Positions 21,988 to 31,736 of a stretch of DNA of 49,781 bases are shown here, piece by piece. The stretch spans positions 1,879 to 51,659 of the forward strand of contig JBBBWG010029821.1 of assembly GCA_037176905.1 (NCBI GenBank), in the 5' to 3' direction. The notes under the pieces were generated by a model that ran no database searches, had not been told where the DNA came from, and was given only the letters and a program-made list of their open reading frames with translations. Origin of the DNA: Azolla pinnata (Eukaryota > Streptophyta > Polypodiopsida > Salviniales > Salviniaceae). Position numbers and translations under genes: made by a program. How positions within the stretch are numbered: position 1 is the first letter of the stretch; every line of letters starts with the position of its first letter.

Positions 21988-23827
21988 CGAGCTGCTCGGG
22001 ATCGTGGGCTTCGGCCCTCATCTCGGAGCTCGATCATTTAAGGCCAAGCATCACCACCACCTCGGCGACAACGGTGCCCGAAACGGCCTCGATGATCAGT
22101 AATGGCCACCGCGATCGGCCAACGAGGCCCCCGTGCTCCCGGCTGCGGCTGAGATTCTCCGACGCGGATCGGGCGATGCTGAAGACGGTCGCGAGCAAGG
22201 ACGCGGAGCTCCAGTCGGCGAACCTCCAGTGCAAGGATGCCATCGCCAAGCTCTCCTCGGCCGCCCGATTGCTGGAGCAGTCGTCTGGCGTCGTCGACCC
22301 CGGCGCGAGCTCGGCCGTGGCGGAAGCCCTCGAGATCATGGCGCGGCTCGACCGCATCCTCGACGAGATGCGCATCGCCGTCGCATCCATCGGGGACACG
22401 TCTGACGATGATGGCAGTGGCGAAGAAGAAGTAGATGATGACGACGATGATGATGATGATGATGATGACGGCGACGAAGAGGAGTGCGGGAATTCGTCGG
22501 CCAGCACCACCATCGTCCGTGAAGTCTGTGATGAAGCAGCTCCTTCCCGGCGAGGCCCCGACTCCCCTCTTGAAGCTACCTCTTCCGTGGGCAAGAATGC
22601 CGAGGATGGAGCAACGTCGGATCGGGGCGAAGCAGCCCTGCATGCGACTGGCGAAGCTTTTGTCGGCCACGATCGCGAGAAGAATGGGGGCGGAAGAGCC
22701 GATGGCGCAGTTGAAGCTCGGGGTTGTTTGTGCCAGCGGAACGACGGAAACGGGAGTCGTGCAGTCGAGACAGGCGGATGCGATGATTTAACTCAGGAGG
22801 AGGAAAGCGCGGTAGCGATCCGGCAACAGCTTTGCGATTCCCGAGAAGAGCTGCTGAGGGCAGCGGAGCTGGAATTGGCCGATGCCAAGGCCACGATCAG
22901 CGCCTTGGAAGCGACGATGTCGGCGGCGGCAACCGAAGAAGAGAAGCCGCGGGCGAATGCCGAAGCAGAGGCGAGGAGGAATGTGGAGCTCGAGGCCGAG
23001 GTCGCAGCTCTGGCGCTGGAGCTCGAGAAGCGCGGGAAGGAGCGCGAGGACATGGCCGCCAGATGCGCGGCGCTCGAGGCCGAGATCCAAGGGTAGGGGC
23101 CCCATCCATCTTGTTCCGAACCATGGATGGTGGTTCGTCCGAGAATCTTGCACTCGCTTTCTTTCCTGGGTTTATTTAGCCGGGCGGCTCATCGGGGGCG
23201 GGGGGGGTAACCGGGAAGCGAACTTTGTCTGTTTCCGACGTTTTATTTCAGGCATCGGAAGGAGGCGGAATGCAGGACTGCTTGGATGATGGAGGCTCAA
23301 GAGGCGCACGCGAGCAAGGTAAAGAAGAGAACAACGAAACGGGGGGTTTAGGGTTTAGGGTTTAGGGTTTAGGGTTTAAGTCAGGTGGTTAGGGTTTTTG
23401 TGTGGTGATGCATCTGGATGGTGGTGGGTTTGCAGGAGAAGGAGATAGCCGGAGCCCGGCAGAACGTCGAAGAATGCCAGAGGACCATCGTCATGCTGAG
23501 CAAGCAGCTGGCGGCGCTGACGGACGCGTCGGAGCCGCCGCCGCCGCGCCTCGTCCTCGGCACGCCTCCTCTACTCGGAAGCTGCGATCGCAAGCACGGC
23601 GGCGGATCCGAGCACCAGGAGCCGAGCAGGAAGGTGGGTACTGGTGCGACGCGCAGACAGCTGGAGCTCGAGTCGCCGAGGCACAAGCCGAGGCCCGCAG
23701 CTTGCGGCGGCGAGTGCCGGGGCCAGAACGCGTGGGGCCCGTCGTCGTCGAGCAACGGCTCGTCCCCGTGCTCGTGCTTGTCCTCGTGCTCCTCCGTGGC
23801 GGCGCCGGCTCAGAAAGGCTGGTCGAG

Positions 23828-23868
<41 letters not shown>

Positions 23869-24542
23869 GCGCTGTGTCCAGGAACTCGCGCTTCGGCGCG
23901 AATGCGGCCGCCGGTTTCACACCTGCGGCGGCGGCGGCGAAGTGCGGCAAGAACCATGGGCACGAAGGGCGCGGGGAGCAGAAGGCGGAGGAAGGCGAGA
24001 GGTCGAGGGCGAGCCGGCACGGGCACAGCCGGAGCTTCGTCCACCAGCTGGAGGGAGGAGGTGGGAGGGGAGCGGGCGGCTCGCTCGACTTCTCGTCGTC
24101 GCAGAGGATGGAGCAGGCGGTGGCGAGGACAGCGGGCCAGGGTCTGCAGCCGCAGCAGCAGTTTCATCGCCGCATGCTCTCCGAAGCAGGGCCACGGTTT
24201 GCGGACGAGGCGCAGCAGAAGCAGCAGAGGACGACGACGGCATGCTCGGTCGGGGAGCATCTGCAGATGCGCTTCGACAACAACGGCGCCGCCTCGGAGA
24301 GCTCCGGCACGATCCGAAGCTCGCCTTCGGTGCTCGTGTCCCCGGCCCAGATCGCTCGGACCGCCAACGATCCCGACCTCCTGTCTGTTCGCACCTCGTT
24401 GAGGAAGTCCGTGGCCGTGAGCCCGACCTCCTCGATGGCGGCGGCGGCGGCGGCTACCACACCCCGCGGCGCGATGACGCCGTCGAGCGGCAGCGCCCAC
24501 GCCACCGGATTCAGCCGCTTCTTCAACAGGGCCAAGCGATGA
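19052..24542 (+). CDS. Filament-like plant protein (FPP), long coiled coil
   Basis: Five exons in phase: 19052-19267, 19612-19795, 20785-23092, 23252-23318 and 23436-24542, about 1293 aa. The start MDPKLGWLWRKK matches the MDR-SWLWRKK start of FPP proteins. Next comes QHARVAEEAVAGWE, then a long coiled coil (about 75-320), the FPP-specific LRALVRKRLPGPADFAQMK (near 315-335), a second coiled coil (about 805-925), a late QEKEIAxAxxNVEECQRTI-type motif and the C-terminal GFSRFFNR. FPP proteins bind WPP-domain proteins at the nuclear envelope, and some members act with cortical microtubules or VETH complexes in secondary-wall patterning; the exact role here is unknown. Linkers hold Leu-Asp-Arg-Ser-Gln repeats, Gly-Asp and poly-Asp runs, and Ser-Gln repeats. 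Intron 2 (19796-20784) is a tandem array of its own 3' splice site. Intron 4 holds five TTTAGGG units. Confidence 0.92.
19831..20792 (+). repeat. Tandem array of 11 copies of a 3' splice site in FPP intron 2
   Basis: Units of 85-90 bp each contain CCCTAAA or CCCTAAC, then a pyrimidine-rich TCTTGCCCCATCTGCAG, then GATGGGAA. Acceptor AGs end at 19905, 19992, 20082, 20172, 20262, 20347, 20434, 20520, 20606, 20695 and 20784. The last is the one that keeps the FPP frame (exon 3 starts GATGGGAATCG). The other ten continue GATGGGAAGCTT. The units contain almost no GT, so they offer acceptors but no matching donors. Confidence 0.95.
21539..21655 (+). repeat. Coding minisatellite (Leu-Asp-Arg-Ser-Gln repeat) in FPP
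   Basis: Seven tandem 15-18 bp units around CAGCTGGATCGATC encode LDRSQ or LDRSSQ inside the linker after the first coiled coil. Frame is kept in all units. Confidence 0.92.
23343..23379. repeat. (TTTAGGG)5 in FPP intron 4
   Basis: About five perfect telomere-type units on the G-rich strand in the 117-bp intron between 23318 and 23436. Confidence 0.93.
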
Positions 24543-25560
24543 TCATCCCGATCGCTCCTTCGCAAGCCTCGCTCCTACTGATCGATTTCCACCGGCCCGA
24601 TCTCGCGCAGCTCGTTCAGAACGCCGGCATCCTGGCCTCTGGTTGCGAAGAAACTGCCCTGTCGCGGCACACACCAGAGAGCACCCGTGAAACACCGTCC
24701 CATGTATCAATCGGTAGCGACAGTGACCGGTAGAAGGCGGGGCCCTTTGCGCTTGGCGTCTTGGCTGGCCCTTGTGGTCGGGCCTTGGCTTGAGGGAAGC
24801 CGTTTCTCTGTCAACGAATCGTCGGAGAGTCCCTCGATCTGGCCAACCCAACACAACCCAAGTTCCGAGACTCGGAATCGGAAGCCTCGTCCGCATGGTC
24901 GCTCGTAGGAATAACCTCTGCACCTGCTCTTTTCCAGAAGCTCGAAAGTTTGGCGTCGTCGAACATCTTGAGACACGGCTCCGCGATGAGCTGGATGTAG
25001 AAGAAGAAGCCAATCTCTGATTTTTTATCGTGCATTGCACGGATTTTAAGGTTTTCTCGCGTAATTTTACGAGAGGTCGCCCTGTCGGCTGGCCCAAATA
25101 TAGCGCCGTAAAGTTCTGGCATGTGCAGGAGGTGTTAATTAGAATCGTCCACGGAACTACGCACTTGTATCTCGGAAGGCACGGTATTGTAGGGCGAATC
25201 ACCTGCTGCTTGTCCAAAGGAATGCAGCCACGTTTTGATCAAACGCGATCGAGGCGTGCGTCTTGGTGAGGAAATGCGTGAATTGTGGCTAGTCTTGTGG
25301 AAGGATCCGATTAGTATCGAACCACTGGCATCTCGTCGAAACTTAATCGGATTCGATTCGTGACAACGATGCTGCTTTCGCAACGACGACGACGACAGGA
25401 ATCGATCCGTCCGACGGATCGAGCGTAAATCCATTTCGGTTTCATTGGAATCCTTTCTTGGTAAAGAAATCAGAATCAGACTCAAAATCAGACTCAGAAT
25501 CAGGATCAGAATCAAGATCAGAATCAGAATCAGAATCAAAAGAAGGAAGAATCATAAGAA
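24543..25560. other. Intergenic region between FPP and the caleosin pair
   Basis: FPP 3' flank and caleosin promoter region. No recognisable gene. It ends in an (AATCAG)n-type hexamer array (25466-25541) and a GAAGAAGAAG run. Confidence 0.6.
25466..25541. repeat. (AATCAG)n hexamer array
   Basis: About twelve AATCAG-like hexamers with single-base variants, upstream of the first caleosin gene. Confidence 0.88.
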
Positions 25561-25561
25561 G

Positions 25562-26000
25562 GCAGAAGAAGAAGAAGAAGAAGGAGCAAACAGAACAGAG
25601 GTCAGATTGTGGGCGCTCCCCTGTTCGCCTCGCCCATCCTTCCAATCCATCCATCCATGGAGCTTTCCCTAAACCCTAAACCCTAATCCCTAATCCCTAA
25701 ACCCTAAATCCTAATCCCTAAACCCTAATCCCTGGAAAAGGGCAAAGTGAAAGCCATGGAAGCTCTGCCCTGCATAGCCTTGCCTTTCTCTCTGCCATCG
25801 CCAGCCAGGCAAGGAACAGCTCAGACCTCTCAGCAAGCACGCAACCGCAGCACAGACCTCTCAGCAAGCAAGCAAGCAAGCAATCAAAGCAAGCACGCAA
25901 GCAAGCGCTGCACAGATATCAGCAGGCAGGCCAAGGCTTGCCAGATCCATCTCCACAACCCGCCTCCTCCTCCCTTTCTAATCGATGGCGAATCTCGCAG
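25562..26000 (+). promoter_or_regulatory. Probable 5' leader of caleosin gene 1, duplicated at caleosin gene 2
   Basis: A (GAA)n tract, then AACAGAGGTCAGATTGTGG, GGGCGCTC, CGCCCATCCTTCC and ATGGAGCT (25565-25666) closely match 29330-29444 upstream of the second caleosin gene. In copy 2 the next bases lead to a CTGCAG|GTAC donor at 29455. In copy 1 a telomere-like array follows, and a similar CTCGCAG|GTACGTG donor lies at 26000. The matching acceptor for copy 1 would be after 26746 (TTTAATTCAG). Short upstream ATGs (25985; 29437 in copy 2) could form upstream ORFs that are out of frame with caleosin. The leader introns are inferred only from sequence. Confidence 0.45.
25667..25733. repeat. Interstitial telomere-like array (CCCTAAA)n
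   Basis: Nine or so CCCTAAA, CCCTAAT and TCCTAAT units in the caleosin 1 leader region. The paralogous leader at 29444 has no such array at this point. Confidence 0.92.
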
Positions 26001-26035
26001 GTACGTGATGCGTATCCCACTTAAGAAACCCTAGC

Positions 26036-26135
26036 NNNNNNNNNNNNNNNNNNNNNNNNNNNNNNNNNNNNNNNNNNNNNNNNNNNNNNNNNNNNNNNNN
26101 NNNNNNNNNNNNNNNNNNNNNNNNNNNNNNNNNNN
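26036..26135. other. Assembly gap (100 N)
   Basis: Exactly 100 N, a conventional size for a gap of unknown length. It is flanked by GAAACCCTAGC on the left and by 36-bp tandem repeats ending in AAAACCCTAGC on the right. Confidence 0.98.
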
Positions 26136-26246
26136 CATGGATGGTTCGTTTCCCGCAAAGAAAACCCTAGCCATGGATGGTTCGTTTCCCGCAAAGAAAA
26201 CCCTAGCCATGGATGGTTCGTTTCCCGCAAAGAAAACCCTAGCCAT
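26136..26246. repeat. 36-bp tandem repeat beside the gap
   Basis: Three perfect 36-bp units (CATGGATGGTTCGTTTCCC then GCAAAGAAAACCCTAGC) are followed by two diverged units to about 26310. They lie in the inferred leader intron of caleosin gene 1. Since 36 is a multiple of three an open frame runs through them, but it is not thought to be coding. Confidence 0.93.
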
Positions 26247-26782
26247 GGGTTGTCCGTTTCGCTCTTGCCACTCCAGCAGAAACCTTAGCTATGGGGATGC
26301 TTCATTTCGCTCTCACTGCAAATCTGCTTTCTTTCTTCCTTTCTTTCTTGCTTTCTGCTTCTTCTTCTTTTGGTTTCCTTTTCTTTCCTTTTTTTTTTTT
26401 TACATGCTCCAAGCGTTTGCTTCCATCGCCGCAGTGGGCGCTTTACTGCTGCTTGTTTTTGTTGAAGTCCATTGTTTGGATTTGGCATATCGATGCCGGT
26501 ATCTGACAGTCTTGTGTGTACTTCACCGAGCAGAGAACTTGGCCCATGATCTCTCTTATGGTGGTGGATAGATTGCCAGAAAGATCCTCCTGGATCCATG
26601 GCATCTAACTCAAGCCCATGATAGGAATGTAGTACCTATGTAGTTTCTGGTCAACGTGACTGAACTGTGTGTGTCTTGATGAAGAAATGCAGGCGAGCTG
26701 CCATGAAACCTTTGCTTGAGTCCATTTGGATTTGGTTTTAATTCAGACTCGAGTGAAGGGAGAGAGATTGAGAGAAAGAAGA

Positions 26783-27986
26783 ATGATGAATACAGGTTAT
26801 CTGCATCAAGATGACCAGTCTTTGACTCCGCTTCAGCGCCATGTACAATTCTTCGATCGCAACAAAGATGGTATAATCTACCCACAAGAAACATATGAGG
26901 GTAAAGGAGACATGGCAACTCGGAGCTTGTAGCAACATGAAGCTTTGTGTGCATGAGCAACATGCATTCTTTAATGCAAATGTCACCCCCATTCCTTTGC
27001 CCATCTCTGATGATCTCTGTGTGCTTGTGTGTAGCATTTCGAGCCATTGGATTCAATATACCGATGTCTGTTCTCGGGGTCATCGTCACTAGCATTGGAG
27101 TCAGTCCCGCGACTTCGAAGGTAAAGAAACTAGAATCGAGGCTTGTTTGTTCTACAATCTTGCAGCGCAGCTTTCCGTGTTTTGTTTGCTATTTGTTTCA
27201 AAACAAGCTGTATGATGGAATATTATTCATTGTTGAATTCGTTGTCGACAGACGAAGTTCCCATCGTTATCCTTCCCCATCCATATCGAGAACATTCATC
27301 TTGGTCGCCATGGCAATGATTCTGGGGTGTATGATGAAGCCGGCCGGTAAGCGACAGTGCACTTCATTGAGCTTTTTCAATGCTCAAATCCTGATCCGTT
27401 TTCTCGAGCGAGTTATGGCATCACGATCTGCTGCTTGACAGAGGGCTTTTCATCGGACTTTTCATCGGACTTTGCAGGTTTCAGCCTCAAGTGTTCGAAG
27501 ACTTGTTTAGCAAGTACGGGAAGACTCGTCGGGATTGCATGTCACGAAAGGAACTCGATGAAATGCGAGCATCGTTCCATAGGGATCCAAGCTTGATGGG
27601 GAAGTAAGCAAGAAAAATTTAGCTGAAGATTTTAGCACTGTTTTCTGAGATAATAGTTTGTTTCTGATAACCAAGAATTGTGCTAAGTATATGAAATGAT
27701 ATCTCTTAAGATTTTAACACTGTTTCCTGAGATAGTTTTGTTTCTGATACCAAGAATTGTGGCTGTTACTACCACTACTACTACTACTGACTACTGTAGA
27801 ATCGGATCGTTTGTCGAATGGAGATTCGTATACAGCGCTCTGAAAGACCAGGAGGGATTTGTTCATAAGGAAGATGTAAGGGGGGTATATGATGGCAGCA
27901 TCTTCTATCGTCTCGAAGAGAGGCTCAAGAAGGAGAAAGAATGCAAGCGAAGCGCTGGGCATGATGCCATCCCCTCGTTGAAGTAG
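26783..27986 (+). CDS. Caleosin (lipid-droplet peroxygenase), complete
   Basis: Five coding exons in phase: 26783-26900, 27035-27120, 27252-27346, 27478-27603 and 27800-27986, 203 aa; ATGs at 26783 and 26786 are both in frame. The start resembles many caleosins ([16 protein letters not shown]). An EF-hand loop with all ligands, [12 protein letters not shown], lies at 25-36, with the conserved His at 20; further His (84, 88) are in [15 protein letters not shown]. These are the conserved haem-region His of peroxygenase caleosins. A hydrophobic stretch (about 42-64) follows the EF-hand, but the usual proline knot is reduced to one Ser-Pro. The C-terminus has [18 protein letters not shown]. Caleosins sit on lipid droplets or ER and use hydroperoxides to oxidise fatty acids in stress and storage-lipid turnover. 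The gene is the left member of a tandem pair; a leader intron with a 36-bp repeat and an assembly gap lies upstream. Confidence 0.94.
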
Positions 27987-29329
27987 ACGATTCGGTTGCT
28001 TCGTTCATAAGCATGGATCATGCCGTCGATCCACTACAGTATTGTGCTTGTACCATAGCCATTCAGGATTTGCTAAGCCGCTCGCGTAGAAAACACTCGA
28101 TACGGTTTTCGCCTTGTAAATAATCGTGGGCATATATTATATTTGTGGAAAGATCATATACTTCCAATGGTCTTTGTTGCCGCTTTCTTACGATTTGTGG
28201 AAAGATCAATTGCTTTCCGATGGTCGTCGTTGCGACTTTCTTAAATAATTTGTGGAAAGATTGTTACTTCCAATGGGCATATTTGTGGAAAGATCATAAC
28301 TTCTGAATGGTCTTTGTTGCCACTTGCTTACAATTGGTGCTAAAAATTATGGACCAGGATTAAAATGTGGTTGAACCGAATTCAGATTACTATCGTGATT
28401 AGTACTTTAACCACTATGATCCAATTAACTTTGTAATCTCTAGACGTCACTCATACTATATATACATTGCCAATGGGGCATGAAGCTCTTTATTGGAAAA
28501 GGAAACCTGTTAGAGAATCTTATAGTCGTCAAAGCAATCCATCGCAATGATGCTCTTCAATGATCGTCATTGCATCTACGTCACGAAGAAATGCAGCATT
28601 TGGAGGATTTTGATCATAGAATTCGCACATGAAATTCCATGAAGAAGACAATGAGCAATCTGTACTAGCGCACGCCAAGCGACTTGACTTCTTATATCCC
28701 TTTCTAGATCGGGCTTGGATCGACGAGGGCCCCAAGAGAACGATCTTCATCGAAACTTCTCGATTGTCGAATGGATCTATTTGGTACTTTTATAAAGCTA
28801 ATGCTTTATCGTCGACTTGCAATCCGGCATGGGAAAGGAAGACAAGCTTTCATTCGATCCGATGCAAATGTAGGGATTACGTATGGAAAATCAGGCTGCG
28901 TTAATGGTCATTTTCTCCATTTGGCGAGCTGGTCGTGAGATCCACGGCTCCTTCATAAGCTGCAACGGAAACACCCCCTCTTCGAGGGCATTTATTCGAT
29001 TCATTCGTACGCTTGCAGCTTCTGTTTTTCGATCGACAATTGTGTTGTTGTTGTTGTTGTTGTTGTTGCTGCTACCGTGACGATGATGACAAGATCGGAT
29101 TGGATCGATCGATCGATCGTGTCAATATATCCACCTCAAGCGCCGGATTTTCATCGATCGACGATAGAACAAAGACATTGTGTCCAAAAAAAAGAGAGAA
29201 GTGAACAACTGAAGTGAATTGAACTCAACTGAAAGAAGAAAAACCATTGAAGAACAACCGAAGAAGCCATGAACAAACAACACAAGACATGTCTTCTTGT
29301 TAAAGAAAGAAGAAAAGAAGAAAAGAAGA
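27987..29329. other. Spacer between the two caleosin genes
   Basis: Contains the 3' end of caleosin gene 1, a short repeat array (28125-28335) and a (TTG)n tract (29041-29068). A 91-codon plus-strand frame at 28629-28904 has no recognised domain. Nothing here looks like a transposon. Confidence 0.6.
28125..28335. repeat. Tandem repeat, about 60-bp unit
   Basis: Three to four imperfect copies containing ATTTGTGGAAAGATCA, ACTTCCAATGGTC and TTGTTGCCGCTTTCTTAC, in the 3' flank of caleosin gene 1. Confidence 0.85.
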
Positions 29330-29610
29330 AGAAGAAAGAAGAAGAAGAAGAAGCAAACAAAACAGAGGTCACAGAATTGTGGGCGCTCTTCTTCTCTCTG
29401 TCCCCTGTTCTGTCTCGCCCCATCCTTCCCAATCCAATGGAGCTGCTACCTGCAGGTACTTACCTACGTCCCATCACCGCTGCGCCTTTCGCCCTTTCTC
29501 TTCTTGCTTCCTCTTTTTGTATTGTTTTGCTTCCCTGTCGCCCACCTAAATCCTTTTGTAGTTCCACCTAAATCCTTCTTGCTCCAAGGTCGCTGATTCC
29601 GATATGATTG

Positions 29611-29615
<5 letters not shown>

Positions 29616-29652
<37 letters not shown>
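29616..29652. repeat. (GT)n microsatellite
   Basis: About eighteen GT dinucleotides in the inferred leader intron of caleosin gene 2. Confidence 0.93.
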
Positions 29653-29653
<1 letters not shown>

Positions 29654-29739
29654 CGTTTTCTCAAGATCAGGGAACTTGGCTCTCTCGCAATGACAAGCTT
29701 GTAACATCATCTTGCTGCATCCTTTGCTTCTCTAAGGCC

Positions 29740-29962
29740 CAGCCATGATAGAAATGTGGTAGCTATGCAATCTGATCAAGATGGCTGACCAGTCTAATGA
29801 TGCGTTTCCGGCTCGAGGCATTGGTAGAAATGTAGTAGCTCCGTTATCTGATCAGGATGACTGACCGGTTGGTTTCATGCTGTGTTTCCAAACTCAAACC
29901 GCATGGTAGAGATGTAGTAGCTGTTTATCCGATCAAGATGAGTCTGACCGGTCTCACTGTTG
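29740..29962. repeat. Three tandem ~75-bp units in the caleosin 2 leader
   Basis: Three diverged copies of a block with ATGGTAGAAATGTAGTAGCT, then TATCTGATCAAGATG and CTGACCGGT. The corresponding place upstream of caleosin gene 1 (near 26620-26660) has a single diverged copy (GATAGGAATGTAGTACCTATG ... GGTCAACGTGACTG in outline). Confidence 0.78.
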
Positions 29963-30019
29963 TCGCTGGATTAGTAAATGGAGCAAAGAGAGGGCGATTG
30001 AGAGATTAAGGAAAGGACA

Positions 30020-30808
30020 ATGGTGAACACAGGTCCACTGCATCAAGATGACCATTTGTTAACTCCGCTTCAGCGTCATGCACAGTTCTTCGATCGGAAC
30101 AAAGATGGTATAATCTACCCGCGAGAAACGTATGAGGGTGGGTTATAAGAGAGACATAGCAGCAACACACAGCTCCTAATATGCAGAATCTTCTTTGGGT
30201 GCATGAGCACATACACCTCCTAATGCAAACAATCCATTGCCATCTGTCTGCAGGATTGCGAGCCATCGGATTCAATGTACTGATTTCTTTCTTTGGAGCC
30301 GTCTTTGTCAACCTCACACTTAGTGCTGTGACTTCCAAGGTTCCGAAACAGGAAAAAAGATCTAGAACATTTTTGAGAAAGAGCTGTTTTCTTTTCTTGC
30401 TTGTTGTTTACAGTCTTCTGATACTGGTTCATGTCATGTGCTATTGTCAGAACGCAAAGGGTTCATCCTTATCTTTTCCCATCCATTTAGAGAACCTTCA
30501 TCGTGGTCGGCACAGTAACGATTCTGGAGTGTACGATGAAGATGGACGGTGTGTTAGTTGCACCTTCATCATGCTTTCTGATGCTTGAATCCTGAGCTGT
30601 TTTCTTGGAGTTAAAGAATTATGACATGTTTGCACTTCAGCGACCAGAGATTTTGGTTGGACTTTGTAGGTTTCAGCCTCAAGTGTTTGAAAACCTATTC
30701 AACACATACGGAAAGACTTATCCGGACCGTCTGACGCTACGTGAACTCGACGAAATGCGAGCATCGTTCCGCCGGGATTCAAGCTTTGACATACTACATA
30801 CATATTAA
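30020..30808 (+). CDS. Caleosin, tandem copy lacking the last exon
   Basis: Four exons in phase: 30020-30137, 30254-30339, 30451-30548 and 30670-30808, 146 aa. The first two coding exons have exactly the same lengths (118 and 86 nt) as in caleosin gene 1, and the third differs by one codon. The EF-hand [12 protein letters not shown] and both conserved His regions (LQRHAQ, NLHRGRH) are present. The match ends in exon 4 after MRASFRRD. Where copy 1 has a donor, copy 2 reads on to SFDILHTY and stops. The C-terminal exon with [14 protein letters not shown] is absent from the following 1.5 kb. The protein is thus about 57 residues short. It may be a still-expressed short form or a decaying duplicate; the open frame and kept splice sites favour recent function. 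Confidence 0.86.
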
Positions 30809-31736
30809 GTAGTTAATTATAGGGTAGTTAGGCAATGGAAGCTATTTGTACATGTGTAAATAAGCAAGGTGACAGCCAAGAGTAAGGGTGCCGAAAGAAA
30901 GATAATAACCAATTGCTATGACCATATGAATGATGATATCACAACTGTGGGCATTGTCAACGTTGGAGTGTTTTGACGTCTTTTCAGTGGGTCTTCATTG
31001 AGGCTGGCAAACTCCCCATGTTTTCATAATGTGTGATACAATTTGAAGCCTACAAGATGGTTTCTTACTTGAAGGACTTTTTCAAAGTATCTCACCATAT
31101 AGAACAAAAGTTGATTTGATAGTTGTTTTAGAATTATTGTCTGCATGGGAACTCTAGTAGGTTAGCATTGCAATAGCATCGTATAAGCTTGCCACATATC
31201 ACCCATTACTAGTGAAGTAATTGCGATAACAAGGGCTCACTTCGTTGTCAATGTCCTTATTATATAATCCTACATTTTACTTACACAACAAACATAGATC
31301 GGTGTGCACATTCAATTGGAAAAATCTACAATTAACACAACGTTACAACATAAGAACAACGAAAGAATCATGGGATCATCTAATGGGAAGGGGCACTAAG
31401 CATTGGACATATACAAGAACGCTAAATACAAGCTAATTAATCAGGTTAAAACGATTAACCGCATGGTCAACAATCTAACTACAGGGTTGAAGTTGGATCT
31501 ATGAACAAGACATATAAAACAAACCTCGAATGCATTCACGCATCTAAAAGGGGTGCAGAAAGAAAGATCTCGTGGTTCCCCATGTTTCGCCTCCATTTCG
31601 TTTTCATATCTTTTCACAAAGGTCCGATCAGCAGCGACCGGTTGCTCCGAACGACGAGCTTCGGAGCGCCCTACGGTTTCCCGGGCTGGCGTAGAAGAAA
31701 AAAAGTGTAGAGATCGATTCGTTATGGATTCGCTTG
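30809..31736. other. Intergenic region
   Basis: AT-rich spacer after caleosin gene 2. No gene was recognised; ORFs at 31245-31436 and 31501-31837 are short and without family resemblance. Confidence 0.6.

Noticed and set aside
23402-24733. 443-codon plus-strand frame overlapping the last FPP exon
   Set aside because: The in-phase frame starting at 23436 matches FPP; the longer frame is its shifted shadow with no motif.
28629-28904. 91-codon frame between the caleosin genes
   Set aside because: Starts with ATG and looks fairly protein-like, but no family, splice signals or paralogous copy support it.
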